64,000 nt of DNA from Enterobacter asburiae. GTDB lineage: Bacteria > Pseudomonadota > Gammaproteobacteria > Enterobacterales > Enterobacteriaceae. The DNA lies in NCBI RefSeq assembly GCF_007035645.1, contig NZ_AP019632.1, forward strand, positions 1,364,001 to 1,428,000, in the 5' to 3' direction. Of the stretch, positions 50,902 to 60,039 are shown one piece after another; within the stretch, counting starts at the first letter, position 1; each line of letters begins with the position of its first letter. Made by a program: the position numbers and the translations under genes. Below the pieces are notes generated by a model. The model had not been told where the DNA came from, ran no database searches, and worked only from the letters and a program-made list of their open reading frames with translations.

Positions 50902-52869
50902 ATGACAACCTATAACACAGGCAATCCGATTGGTTCCACTGACCCTCGCGATTTGTACGACAACGCGCAGAATTATGACTTTGCATTGAACAGCCTTACT
51001 GAGGCTATCTGGTTAGACCGTTTTGGTGTTGGGCGTCGTACCTGGTATGGGCTTGAAGTCATGGTTGCAGATGCTGCAGCTTCATACGGGATCATTACTT
51101 TGTCTGGTGTTAGCTTCACCACTGGTGCTACAGTTAACCTGAATGAAGCTCTTCTGAATACTGCCAACAACACATATTACAAATGGACAGGAAGTTTCCC
51201 TGCTGGTGGTAAAGTTGTTCCTCCTTCATCTACACCAGAATCAACTGGCGGCATAGGGCCTGGAAAATGGTTGAGTGTTGGAGATACCGCCCTTCGTAAC
51301 GATCTGGCTTCTCCAGGCGGCGTCAACCTGGTGAATGGTGCGGCAAAACAATCTGATTTAGTGGCGCTCACAGGTAGAGTCACGGCCGTTGAGAATATTG
51401 TCTATTATCGCGGTAAAACCGCAGCCACATTAGGGAAGCTCCTCCAGGCTGGAACGGCATTAAAAATTAAGGGGTTTGGTGACTCAACAATGAAAGGTGC
51501 ACGTTCAGGCGATATTAACAACGTCAGCCCTAACGAACCGATGAAAATGCTGAAAGAAGCGTTGCTGCTAATCACAGGCGTTAATTGCACCGTCACTAAT
51601 TATGGCATTAATAGCACAACTCTTTACGACATGATGAGAGGAACTGATAACCCGGAAGGGAAGACCTATGAGCAAAGACTGACTGAATCAGCATGCGATA
51701 TTGTTTATTGCAACCATGGGATCAACGATAACCAGACGGGAAAAGATATTTTAACCTATCGACTAGACCTCATCGATTTTGTAAATATTTCAAGAAAAAA
51801 TAATGCTGTCCCTGTTCTTGTAACGCCAAACCCGAACGTTCCAATACTAACCGGCACTCCAGCAAACAATAGAAGGCTTAAATTATTTGTGGATGTGATG
51901 CGTCAGGTTGCGAGGGATATGTGCGTAGACCTGGTTGATCAGCATGAGTTGTTCAATCAGTCGACCAATGTTATCAGCCCAAGCGTGTCTTTCCCGGACG
52001 GCGTGCACCCATCCGATGCCGCATATCGGCAGGCTGGTTATAACCTCGCGATGCCTTTGACTACCTATCACGAGATTTCCAATGCTGGCGATAATGCTGG
52101 GCTCGACGGAAGCCAGTTTTTTACGAACTCAACGAATTACACGATTACAGAGCATGGATCGAGATGTGGTCCCACCATGACAATGACCAAGGAATCGTCA
52201 GTGACCGGGTTGAACTATCCGGTTAAATTCGCTAAGGGTCAGAAGGCAATTCAATTAAATCAGCTGCAATGGACAGGCGCATGCATTGCATCTGTTACAG
52301 ACAATGCTGATTCAATGGGAATTATTTATCCTCAGAAGCAGTACGGCGGACCGGACTTCAACTGGGATTCAACCACTAAGTTTTACCGTCCAATGTATGC
52401 AGGGTTGCATGTAATAGGCATTAACTTACAGCAAAGCGCATCCATTGGTAATGACATGACATTTTCAGGAGTAATATTACCAACACTTAATATTGCCTCA
52501 ACCACGACTCGGAATAATAAAAATTATTCCTCAGAAATGATCGGTCTTGGCGATGCTATTTGTTTCAATGCTGCAATGAGTGATGGAACAGAAATCATTC
52601 TCAGCGACTTCAATGGGGTTAAGGCCGCATCAGTCAAACTTACATCAGGAACATTGAGGCTAGGCCTGTTTTTAAATGGATCTGAGACGCAGGGTGTTAA
52701 TCTTGGTACTGGCGTTACGGCGGGTACATTTGCCATTCAGTTCATAGTCAATTCAACAGGGATTCAGTGTGATGTTGGCATCTTGACGGCTACTTTAACA
52801 ACAGTCACCAACCTGCCAAATCTCAAGCTTTTCAACTCAGGGATTCCGTTTGTAATAAGCAAGGCTTAA
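50902..52869 (+). CDS. Tailspike with SGNH esterase domain
   Basis: 655 residues. N-terminal head/tail-binding part (MTTYNTGNPIGSTDPRDLYD, typical of phage fibre proteins), then an SGNH hydrolase: Ser195 in GFGDSTM, Asn275 in NHGINDN, and Asp366/His369 in PDGVHPSD. The C-terminal third is a beta-rich part (GSQFFTNSTNYTITEHG) for binding or trimerisation. Probably removes acetyl groups from a surface polysaccharide, making the glycan accessible. The acyltransferase gene next to it may make the opposite modification. Confidence 0.85.
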   Translation: MTTYNTGNPIGSTDPRDLYDNAQNYDFALNSLTEAIWLDRFGVGRRTWYGLEVMVADAAASYGIITLSGVSFTTGATVNLNEALLNTANNTYYKWTGSFPAGGKVVPPSSTPESTGGIGPGKWLSVGDTALRNDLASPGGVNLVNGAAKQSDLVALTGRVTAVENIVYYRGKTAATLGKLLQAGTALKIKGFGDSTMKGARSGDINNVSPNEPMKMLKEALLLITGVNCTVTNYGINSTTLYDMMRGTDNPEGKTYEQRLTESACDIVYCNHGINDNQTGKDILTYRLDLIDFVNISRKNNAVPVLVTPNPNVPILTGTPANNRRLKLFVDVMRQVARDMCVDLVDQHELFNQSTNVISPSVSFPDGVHPSDAAYRQAGYNLAMPLTTYHEISNAGDNAGLDGSQFFTNSTNYTITEHGSRCGPTMTMTKESSVTGLNYPVKFAKGQKAIQLNQLQWTGACIASVTDNADSMGIIYPQKQYGGPDFNWDSTTKFYRPMYAGLHVIGINLQQSASIGNDMTFSGVILPTLNIASTTTRNNKNYSSEMIGLGDAICFNAAMSDGTEIILSDFNGVKAASVKLTSGTLRLGLFLNGSETQGVNLGTGVTAGTFAIQFIVNSTGIQCDVGILTATLTTVTNLPNLKLFNSGIPFVISKA

Positions 52870-52912
52870 TGTGGTAATATTCACTCACCACAAATAATCT
52901 AAGCCTGATTTC

Positions 52913-54832
52913 ATGAATTTTCGTTATGATATCAACGGACTGCGTGCGTTTGCAGTATTCGCTGTAGTCCTTTTCCATTTTAACCCAACTTGGTTGCCTG
53001 GCGGATTTGCGGGCGTCGATGTGTTTTTTGTTATATCTGGTTATTTAATGACCAGAATAATTGTTGGCAGATATGATACAGGAAAGTTATCAGTCTGGGG
53101 ATTTTACCTTGATCGAGGTCGACGAATAATTCCTGCGCTGGCATTTCTGTGTGCTGTGTTGATGGCTTATGGCATCTGGAAGTTGTCACCGATTGGCCTG
53201 ACACAGTTAGCTAAACACACAGTTGGTAGCCTGTTGTTTATCTCTAACGGAATGTATTGGCTCGAGTCAGGCTACTTTGATGCCTCCTCACACACAAAAT
53301 GGCTGCTTCATACCTGGTCTTTGTCGGTGGAGTGGCAATTTTATCTTATTTATCCTTTCATCATTCTCTGTCTTGTCAGATATTTAGGTCGGAATCGTCT
53401 CGGTGTAGGGTTAATAGGCGTATGTGGATTGTCGTACGCATTGTCCATTCTAACCCCTGAATCGCATCAAAGTTCGGCGTTTTATCTGATCCATACGCGT
53501 GCGTGGGAGATGGTGGCAGGTGGGCTGGTTTGCCTTTACCCTTTGGGCCTAACCGCAAAACGAGCAAAATTTGTCGAGTTGACAGGGTTTATTCTGGTTT
53601 TGGCGTCTTATCTTTTAATGAGCGAGCGTGTTGCGTGGCCGGGGTATATGGCACTGATTCCTGTTCTCGGTGCCAGCATGATTCTTGCTGCAAATAGGCA
53701 TGACTCCATCCTCACCAATAACAGGTTTGCGCAGTTCCTCGGAACGACATCGTATTCTATTTACCTGTGGCATTGGCCCGTCGTCGTATACATGCTTCAG
53801 AATGAAATTTCTGGCGCTTCGGCTTCGCTATGCGGCATCGTAGTATCCATTATGCTTGGATGGATATCGTATACACTGGTAGAAAACAGACTTCGCGGCG
53901 ACAAATCTCTCAAATTGAAGGCGTCTTTCGCTCGTCGGCACGTTCTGGCAGCAGCATTCAGTGTTGTTCTGGCATCAGGTTTATTTGTTTATCAATCTGA
54001 AGGTCTTCCATCTCGCTACGATGGGAAAATTAATGAACTGACCAAGATTAAGGATGTTTACTCCTTCTTTGAGATACCTGCTGTCTGGAGAAATGGCGTG
54101 TGTCATTCATCTCCTATCGGTATGAGTGAGCAGGAAAGGATCCGCCAGTGTGCAGAGACAGGTAAACACAAAATATTCTTGTGGGGTGACTCGTATGCAG
54201 CGGCCCTATACCCTGGACTGAAAGCTCTTCAGAAAGAAACCAAGAAATCATTCTCCATCGAACAGTTTACCGACGGTAATGGTTCACCATTCTTTACTAA
54301 CCTGTCGCTGGCCGATAACAAGAAAGACCTGATTACAACGAACGAGGAAAAACTACAGATTCTGGCTGCCATCAAACCGGAGAAAGTTGTAATCACCTGG
54401 ATGGTTTTAGGAAGTAACACTATTCAGGACCCAGCGCAGGCTGTCGCAGGAATAAAAGACACTATTGCCAGAATTCGCCGGGCTTCACCGGCAACAGAGA
54501 TCATAGTTATCGGACCGGTACCTCAGTGGAACGAGAATCTTGTAGCAATTATGTTGAAGTACTGGGACCAGTTTGGAACATACCCTCCAAAATACATGGA
54601 GTATGGACTCAATAAAGGTATGTTTGCTTGGGATGAACTGCTCAGTAAAGAACTAAAAGCGGATGGGGTCGAGTATATCTCAGCGATGAAAGAGCTTTGC
54701 AATGACCAAGGCTGCGTTACTCGAGTGGGAGAAGATGCTCATTCTTTAGCTGCAGCTGACTGGGGCCATCTAACCCCAGCCGCCTCACGATACTTCATCG
54801 AGCGTATAAAGGATAAGTTACTGCCTCAATAG
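52913..54832 (+). CDS. O-acyltransferase, OafA/OatA type with SGNH domain
   Basis: 639 residues. Ten or eleven membrane segments in residues 1-340 forming an acyltransferase-3 domain with the R-X10-H motif (Arg11 to His22, NGLRAFAVFAVVLFHF), then a soluble SGNH domain with GDSYA (Asp426, Ser427) and DWGH (Asp616, His619). This is the two-domain build of OafB and OatA proteins that O-acetylate polysaccharides. In a prophage it is a candidate for serotype conversion or receptor masking. It overlaps the convergent hydrolase gene by 7 bases. AT-richer than its surroundings. Confidence 0.86.
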   Translation: MNFRYDINGLRAFAVFAVVLFHFNPTWLPGGFAGVDVFFVISGYLMTRIIVGRYDTGKLSVWGFYLDRGRRIIPALAFLCAVLMAYGIWKLSPIGLTQLAKHTVGSLLFISNGMYWLESGYFDASSHTKWLLHTWSLSVEWQFYLIYPFIILCLVRYLGRNRLGVGLIGVCGLSYALSILTPESHQSSAFYLIHTRAWEMVAGGLVCLYPLGLTAKRAKFVELTGFILVLASYLLMSERVAWPGYMALIPVLGASMILAANRHDSILTNNRFAQFLGTTSYSIYLWHWPVVVYMLQNEISGASASLCGIVVSIMLGWISYTLVENRLRGDKSLKLKASFARRHVLAAAFSVVLASGLFVYQSEGLPSRYDGKINELTKIKDVYSFFEIPAVWRNGVCHSSPIGMSEQERIRQCAETGKHKIFLWGDSYAAALYPGLKALQKETKKSFSIEQFTDGNGSPFFTNLSLADNKKDLITTNEEKLQILAAIKPEKVVITWMVLGSNTIQDPAQAVAGIKDTIARIRRASPATEIIVIGPVPQWNENLVAIMLKYWDQFGTYPPKYMEYGLNKGMFAWDELLSKELKADGVEYISAMKELCNDQGCVTRVGEDAHSLAAADWGHLTPAASRYFIERIKDKLLPQ

Positions 54833-55509
54833 CGGGCGCGATAGTAATAGTTGACAGGGAAGTCAGCCATTTTCTTATTAATTTCTATCTTCCATAAGGT
54901 GTAACCCACGGCATTCAGATGGATGCCATCGCTGATCGAGAATTCCTTCTTAAGACCTTCCTTCCCGATCATTCCCTCTGGCATGGGAATCACCTGGCAG
55001 TTTATATATTTTGCGCAAGCAGTATGGATTTTTGCATTAGCGGATGCGAAGTCAGATGAAACGGTAAGGTTCATAGTCCTGTTAGGGATGAACGTCTCCA
55101 TAACAAATAGTTTCTTTGCTTTAGGGGCCGCATAATCAATAACCTCCATTAACTCATCACCAAGATCCCATCCAGATTCTCCCTGCAAGAAGTTATTGGC
55201 TCCCACTGAAACGAGAATTCCATCATATCTTTCGATAGGCGTCTCCCGTATTCTTTTGAAAACGCCATGGACAGTATCGCCACCGATCCCTAGGTTAACG
55301 TAACTCATATGCATTCCGTTAGGGTTTAAGCCCTGAATGATGGAGTCACCAAAAAATAAATAATTCTTTGGTGTTGCCTGCGATAGTCTCATGTTATTGA
55401 TTTTATTTGTAATACCGAAAAAGCTAAGCTGTCCCTCATCAATTCTGTATGCAGATTCTGCGTGACTGAAAAATGGCATAAGCGCCAGTAATAATGCTGT
55501 TTTTTTCAC
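54826..55509 (-). CDS. Secreted SGNH/GDSL hydrolase
   Basis: 227 residues from GTG 55509 (ribosome site AAGGGG); an ATG at 55542 would only extend the signal peptide. Signal peptide VKKTALLLALMPFFSHA, then SGNH blocks FFGDSIIQG, VNLGIGGDTVHG, VGANNFLQG and DGIHLNAVGYTLW, complete with Ser, Gly, Asn and Asp/His. Periplasmic or secreted esterase, probably acting on acetylated glycans. Opposite orientation to the acyltransferase, with 7-base overlap. Lysogenic-conversion cargo is likely. Confidence 0.85.
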   Translation of the reverse strand: MKKTALLLALMPFFSHAESAYRIDEGQLSFFGITNKINNMRLSQATPKNYLFFGDSIIQGLNPNGMHMSYVNLGIGGDTVHGVFKRIRETPIERYDGILVSVGANNFLQGESGWDLGDELMEVIDYAAPKAKKLFVMETFIPNRTMNLTVSSDFASANAKIHTACAKYINCQVIPMPEGMIGKEGLKKEFSISDGIHLNAVGYTLWKIEINKKMADFPVNYYYRARY

Positions 55510-55591
55510 GGTAACCCCTTTTTTTAAGGGCGATTTTAGCATCCGAAGCGTAGCAATACGACAGTTGATCTAAATGCATTCCTTAATTATG

Positions 55592-55607
55592 CTGTACGCA
55601 TATACAG
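55592..55607 (+). promoter_or_regulatory. SOS (LexA) box
   Basis: CTGTACGCATATACAG matches CTGT-N8-ACAG exactly, with an AT-containing centre. It lies 17 bases before the ATG of the 79-residue gene. LexA control of the two-gene operon follows from it. Confidence 0.9.
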
Positions 55608-55624
55608 TATTAATTGAGGTGTAT

Positions 55625-55864
55625 ATGCCACGCCAATCAGACATACGTTCAGCATTTACAGAAGCAATACAGCAGAACACAAAGGGTTATCTCTTCCTTA
55701 GAACAGATTGCTTCATTGCTAAGTTAAGAGAGAAGAACTGGCACTTCAGCCGCGGCGATGCAAACGCATGGATTGAACGTTATCAGCCTGATTTCGCCGA
55801 CAAAACTACCGACTGCAGCGATAACCGTTACTGGATACTGCGCAACATGGGGAGGGTGTTCTGA
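55625..55864 (+). CDS. SOS-controlled small phage protein
   Basis: 79 residues from ATG 55625 (ribosome site TGAGGT). Basic and probably globular: MPRQSDIRSAFTEAIQQNTK, then YLFLRTDCFIAKLREKNW and DNRYWILRNMGRVF. Not recognised by me as DinI or Tum, though it occupies the place such SOS-induced phage genes have. TGA overlaps the next ATG by one base, so the two are made together. Confidence 0.7.
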   Translation: MPRQSDIRSAFTEAIQQNTKGYLFLRTDCFIAKLREKNWHFSRGDANAWIERYQPDFADKTTDCSDNRYWILRNMGRVF

Positions 55865-56184
55865 TGGGATTTCCTTCACCGGCTATGGATCACCAGGAAC
55901 AGCGGCTAACCATCGATCTGCTATGCGGAATCGACGGGAACTGCAGGGTAATAGAAACGACGTCTGGTTGGGCTCTGATTAACGTTGCTCTGAGGCCTGA
56001 GCAGGGAGATACGCTACTGGTAAGAATGGATAACAGGAACGAGTTTGCAAAGCTCTACGGGTCGGCATTGATAACTGAAGATGGTGAAGCGATAGAAGGC
56101 GATGCGCTGGATGACGTTGAGGTTTTTGGCGTGCTAACACATAGTCTTAACCGGGTCGGTAACGATGATTGCCCGGCAATTTAA
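55864..56184 (+). CDS. UmuD'-like protein lacking the catalytic pair
   Basis: 106 residues. It starts MGFPSPAMDHQEQRL, which lines up with UmuD right after its self-cleavage site (Cys-Gly-Phe-Pro-Ser-Pro-Ala), so the product resembles ready-processed UmuD'. The end DALDDVEVFGVLTHSLNRV also matches UmuD's C-terminus. The middle lacks the GDSM serine and the catalytic lysine. P1 HumD is a known UmuD'-type phage protein. It is coupled to the gene upstream and to the SOS box. Confidence 0.7.
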   Translation: MGFPSPAMDHQEQRLTIDLLCGIDGNCRVIETTSGWALINVALRPEQGDTLLVRMDNRNEFAKLYGSALITEDGEAIEGDALDDVEVFGVLTHSLNRVGNDDCPAI

Positions 56185-56240
56185 AGGAAGGTTCTACCAT
56201 CATTTCACCATTGTTTCGCCATTACAATTTCACGAAAATA

Positions 56241-56267
56241 AAAAACCAGCCATAAGAGTCTGGTTTT
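56241..56267 (-). terminator. Phage-supplied terminator beside tRNA-Pro
   Basis: AAAACCAG/CTGGTTTT stem with an 11-base loop. It differs from the chromosomal version at 15968-15996 in loop and stem length. After integration this copy, not the original, follows the tRNA 3' end. Confidence 0.65.
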
Positions 56268-56272
56268 CAATG

Positions 56273-56326
56273 TGTTTTTGGTCGGCACGAGAGGATTTGA
56301 ACCTCCGACCCCCGACACCCCATGAC
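56273..56326. repeat. attR, right copy of the 54-bp prophage attachment core
   Basis: Identical to 16000-16053. It lies inside the intact tRNA-Pro gene and covers its 3' half from the anticodon loop on. Because the 5' half is chromosomal and continuous with this copy, the 3' half of the present tRNA was brought in by the phage. Confidence 0.95.
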
Positions 56327-56355
56327 GGTGCGCTACCAGGCTGCGCTACGTGCCG
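56279..56355 (-). tRNA. proL: tRNA-Pro, anticodon GGG
   Basis: 77 nt with encoded CCA. Acceptor CGGCACG/CGTGCCG, D-arm GCGC-AGCCTGGTA-GCGC, anticodon loop ATGGGGT (GGG at 34-36), T-arm GGAGG-TTCAAAT-CCTCT. Nearly identical to E. coli proL, and next to yejM as there. The prophage is integrated at its 3' half without destroying it. Confidence 0.97.
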
Positions 56356-56427
56356 ACGCATAAAAAGAATACTACTCGATTCCGTTTTGAATGCAAGGGA
56401 ATCTGTCGCTAACTGGTTTATTATTAA

Positions 56428-58188
56428 TCAGTTAGCGATGAAGCGCTTCTCATCCGTCAGGACCTGAAGCAGCAGGCTCAGCTGCGGTTTCTGGTCTTTC
56501 AACCGTTCGCCCTGCAGATTATACGTCTGATAATTCCCGTTGCTGTTCAGCACCAGCGTCAGCTTCGGCGTGGTCACCACCAGCGTATTATTCCCCGCCG
56601 CCGTCACCCAGCTGTGGCGGCGCGCGGCGCTGAAGAGATCCTGACCTTGCGAATACTCGTTTGCTGGCGTGCTGACGTGCAGCAGGCGTTGCATCAGGGT
56701 GGTCATCACATCTTTATGCTCGGTGAGCATATTGATGCGCTGCGCCGGGGTGCCTGGCCAGTGGATCACCAGCGGAACCTGCAGATTCGGGCGAGACCAG
56801 CTCATACTCTTCGTCTCGTCACCTAGCGGGATGCCATGGCCCGCGGTCACGATCACCACGGTATTGTCCAGCTTGCCCGACTCGCGAAGCGCGTCAAGCA
56901 CGCGGCCTATCTGCGCATCAACATCGCCAGCCGCGCGACCGTAGCGGCGCGCAAAGTCACTCTTATTGCTGTTGGCAAGCGTTGTGCCGTTAAAGGCAAC
57001 CCATGAGAACCAGCGGTTATCTTCCTGGGCGTAGCGCTGCAGCCAGTTTATCCACTGGCTGGCGGTCTGCGCGTCGGACTGATTTTGTGCCGTCGGCAGT
57101 GAGAAATCGGACAGCAGCGCCTGGCGGTAGAGCGGGCTGTTAAAGCCATCGGAGGAGAACAACCCTAGCTGATAGCCTTGCTGATTCAGCCCGGTGATCA
57201 GCGCCGCAGGCGTGCGGGTAGACAGTACGCCGTCCATGTAGCCGGCTGAAATGCCATAGAAGAGGCCAAAGATGCCCGCATCGGTTGTGTTACCGGAGCT
57301 CATATGCTGAGTAAACGAGACGTTCTGACTCGCGAAAGCGGCCAGCGCAGGCATCTGCTTCTCGAAACGGGAATAGTTCAGGCCATCGACGGTGATCAGC
57401 AGGACGTTTTGCCCGCGCCCCATATCGCGGTAGTTCAGGTCGCTCAGAGGATACTGAACGCTGACGGCTTCCGGGTTGCCCTGCTCGATAAGACGGCGCT
57501 GGTACTCTTGCGCATCAAGCAGACCGTGTTTCTCGAGGAAGCGACGGGCCGTCATCGGGTACGAGAGCGGCAGGTTCGCGCGCTGCATGGTAATAGGGCG
57601 ATAGAAGTTCGCATCCGCCCAGATATACATGATGTGCGAACTGATAAAGGAGACGAAAAAGAGCGCGGCGACGGGCTTCGCATAATGGCGTCGCCGGGTC
57701 AGACTGCGGAGTTTTTGCCAGCTCCAGGTGGCGAACAGCATCTCAATCAGCAGGATCACAGGGACGCTGATAAACATCAGCTGCCAGTCACGGGCCGTTT
57801 CGTTCTGGTCGGGGTTAATCACCAGTTCCCAGACGATGGGGTTGAGGTGCAGGTGGAAGCGGGTGAACACTTCACTGTCGATAAGCAGCAGCGTCATCCC
57901 CACCGTCGCAAGGATGGCGGACAAGAACCGCATCAGACGCTGCGACATGACGATAAACGTCAAGGGGAACAGGATCAGCAGATAGGTGGCGAAAACCAAA
58001 AAGCTAAAGTGACCGACAACGCTTATCCAGGAGTAGATACGCCCGGTTAGCGTTGTTGGCCAGTCTGCGACAAACAGATAACGGCAGCCAATGACCGTCG
58101 CCAGCAGAATGTTGAACAGGGCAAACCAGTGCCCCCAGCTGACCATCTGGGAGACTTTTTCACGGTAGCGCTGACGATTCGTCACCAT
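56428..58188 (-). CDS. yejM: Inner-membrane lipid-A regulator YejM (LapC/PbgA)
   Basis: 586 residues from ATG 58188, the E. coli length; the frame is open further upstream. Five N-terminal membrane helices (about 15-35, 50-70, 80-100, 130-150, 165-185) followed by a periplasmic sulfatase-fold domain (NVLLITVDGLNYSRF, VIVTAGHGIPLGDE). Regulates LPS synthesis by controlling LpxC degradation through LapB. Lies downstream of yejL, upstream of proL, as in E. coli. Confidence 0.95.
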   Translation of the reverse strand: MVTNRQRYREKVSQMVSWGHWFALFNILLATVIGCRYLFVADWPTTLTGRIYSWISVVGHFSFLVFATYLLILFPLTFIVMSQRLMRFLSAILATVGMTLLLIDSEVFTRFHLHLNPIVWELVINPDQNETARDWQLMFISVPVILLIEMLFATWSWQKLRSLTRRRHYAKPVAALFFVSFISSHIMYIWADANFYRPITMQRANLPLSYPMTARRFLEKHGLLDAQEYQRRLIEQGNPEAVSVQYPLSDLNYRDMGRGQNVLLITVDGLNYSRFEKQMPALAAFASQNVSFTQHMSSGNTTDAGIFGLFYGISAGYMDGVLSTRTPAALITGLNQQGYQLGLFSSDGFNSPLYRQALLSDFSLPTAQNQSDAQTASQWINWLQRYAQEDNRWFSWVAFNGTTLANSNKSDFARRYGRAAGDVDAQIGRVLDALRESGKLDNTVVIVTAGHGIPLGDETKSMSWSRPNLQVPLVIHWPGTPAQRINMLTEHKDVMTTLMQRLLHVSTPANEYSQGQDLFSAARRHSWVTAAGNNTLVVTTPKLTLVLNSNGNYQTYNLQGERLKDQKPQLSLLLQVLTDEKRFIAN

Positions 58189-58207
58189 AAACTGTTGTTC
58201 GTATCCC

Positions 58208-58435
58208 TTAATGGGCCGGGTCGTTGCTGACGGACGACTGTAAAGCCTGGGCGAAAGATTTTGCGATCGCCTGACGCTGAGCCGGAGCAACGCTGGTGTT
58301 AATCAGGTTGGTGACCATATTTCCCAAAACCATCAGGGAGAGATCGGTCGGCGTTTTATGTTTTTCCAGTACGTTGACCAGCTCACTGAGCAGTTGTTCA
58401 ACGTGTTCATCACTGTAGCGGGAATGTTGTGGCAT
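58208..58435 (-). CDS. yejL: YejL family protein (UPF0352)
   Basis: 75 residues, E. coli length, [20 protein letters not shown] and the helix [17 protein letters not shown] are nearly identical to YejL. Small helical cytoplasmic protein of unknown function, probably cotranscribed with yejM, 19 bases away. Confidence 0.94.
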   Translation of the reverse strand: MPQHSRYSDEHVEQLLSELVNVLEKHKTPTDLSLMVLGNMVTNLINTSVAPAQRQAIAKSFAQALQSSVSNDPAH

Positions 58436-58569
58436 AAATCAAAATCAGTTTGTTGATGAAAGGGCAACATATTACCGTAGCAACAGCTTTTTTTCCCCTT
58501 TTTTATCTGTTGTTGCACACATGTCCTGGTGGTGGTTGAATACCGCCCGGTCTAAAAGGAGAGTTTATC

Positions 58570-59577
58570 ATGAGTCTGGAAATCAACCAGATTGCCTTGC
58601 ACCAGCTTATCAAGCGTGATGAGCAAACCCTTGAAGTGGTGCTGCGCGATTCGTTACTGGAACCCACGGCGACCGTGGTGGAGATGATGGCAGAGCTGCA
58701 TCGCGTCTACAGTGCCAAAAATAAAGCCTATGGCCTGTTCAGCGAAGAGAGTGAACTGGCCGATAGCCTGCGCCTGCAGCGTCAGGGCGAAGAGGATTTC
58801 CTGGCGTTTAGCCGCGCCGCCACCGGGCGTCTGCGCGACGAGCTGGCGAAATATCCGTTCGCCGACGGCGGGATCGTGCTGTTCTGCCACTATCGCTACC
58901 TGGCGGTCGAGTATCTGCTGGTTACCGTGCTGAATAACTTAAGCAGCATGCGCGTGAACGAGCAGCTGGATATCAGCTCAACGCATTATCTGGATATCAA
59001 CCATGCGGATATCGTGGCGCGTATTGATTTAACCGAATGGGAAACTAACCCGGAGTCGACCCGCTACCTGACTTTCCTGAAAGGGCGCGTGGGCCGCAAA
59101 GTGGCGGATTTCTTTATGGATTTCCTCGGTGCCAGCGAAGGTCTTAACGCCAAAGCGCAGAACAAAGGGCTGCTCCAGGCGGTTGACGACTTCACGGCTG
59201 AAGCGCAGCTCGATAAATCTGAGCGCCAGACCGTGCGCCAGCAGGTTTACAGCTACTGCAACGAACAGCTGCAGGCAGGGGAGGAGATCGAGCTGGAGTC
59301 CCTGTCAAAAGAGCTGGCGGGCGTCAGCGAAGTCAGCTTCCAGGAATTCACCGCGGAGAAAGGCTATGAGCTTGAAGAGAGCTTCCCGGCGGATCGCAGT
59401 ACGCTGCGTCAGTTAACCAAGTTTGCCGGCAGCGGCGGTGGGTTAACCATCAACTTTGACGCGATGTTGCTGGGTGAGCGCATCTTCTGGGATCCGGCCA
59501 CCGATACGCTGACCATTAAAGGTACGCCGCCGAACCTGCGCGATCAGCTTCAGCGCCGCACCTCGGGCGGGAAATAA
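58570..59577 (+). CDS. yejK: Nucleoid-associated protein YejK (NdpA)
   Basis: 335 residues. Abundant nucleoid-associated protein that binds DNA and interacts with topoisomerases. [20 protein letters not shown] and the end [20 protein letters not shown] match the family. Ribosome site AAAGGAG. Divergent from yejL. Confidence 0.95.
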   Translation: MSLEINQIALHQLIKRDEQTLEVVLRDSLLEPTATVVEMMAELHRVYSAKNKAYGLFSEESELADSLRLQRQGEEDFLAFSRAATGRLRDELAKYPFADGGIVLFCHYRYLAVEYLLVTVLNNLSSMRVNEQLDISSTHYLDINHADIVARIDLTEWETNPESTRYLTFLKGRVGRKVADFFMDFLGASEGLNAKAQNKGLLQAVDDFTAEAQLDKSERQTVRQQVYSYCNEQLQAGEEIELESLSKELAGVSEVSFQEFTAEKGYELEESFPADRSTLRQLTKFAGSGGGLTINFDAMLLGERIFWDPATDTLTIKGTPPNLRDQLQRRTSGGK

Positions 59578-59585
59578 CAGCCATA

Positions 59586-59615
59586 AAAAAACCCCGCAGA
59601 AGCGGGGTTTTTTTT
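59586..59615. terminator. Bidirectional terminator between yejK and rplY
   Basis: AAACCCCGC/GCGGGGTTT stem with A and T runs on both sides; sits between two convergent stop codons. Confidence 0.9.
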
Positions 59616-59629
59616 CGACGTGTTTGCGA

Positions 59630-59914
59630 TTACGCGCGAACGAAGTCGATGTGAGTCAGTTTTGGCTTGAACGCGTGACGCTGAACAGCCTGAACTTTCA
59701 CTTTTTCTTCTTTACCGCCAACAACGATGGTCAGAACTTCGCTGTAGAATTCAGCTTTGGTCTGCAGGTTCCACAGTTTGTCGTGATCCAGTTCGATTGC
59801 AACTGGAGCAGCTTCGCCACCGTAAACGATAGCCGGGAACTTGTTAGCGTTACGCAGGCGGCGGCTCGCACCCTTACCCTGCACGTTACGTACTTCTGCT
59901 TCGATAGTGAACAT
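59630..59914 (-). CDS. rplY: 50S ribosomal protein L25
   Basis: 94 residues, the short enterobacterial form. Binds 5S r[33 protein letters not shown] and [10 protein letters not shown] are family hallmarks. Ribosome site AGAGAG. Monocistronic. Confidence 0.97.
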   Translation of the reverse strand: MFTIEAEVRNVQGKGASRRLRNANKFPAIVYGGEAAPVAIELDHDKLWNLQTKAEFYSEVLTIVVGGKEEKVKVQAVQRHAFKPKLTHIDFVRA

Positions 59915-60039
59915 TGATTTCTCTCTGTATTTAAAACCCTACTACAGGCGACCCAGCAGCAGGTGAGTGTTCTGCCTCACGGATGTGAAGCGGGCGGCAT
60001 TTTATACTCAAATGCCCCTCACATCAATGAAAAGTCCCG

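Noticed and set aside
57304..58050. 248-codon open frame antisense to yejM
   Set aside because: Shadow of a well-identified core gene; no start signals or domain.
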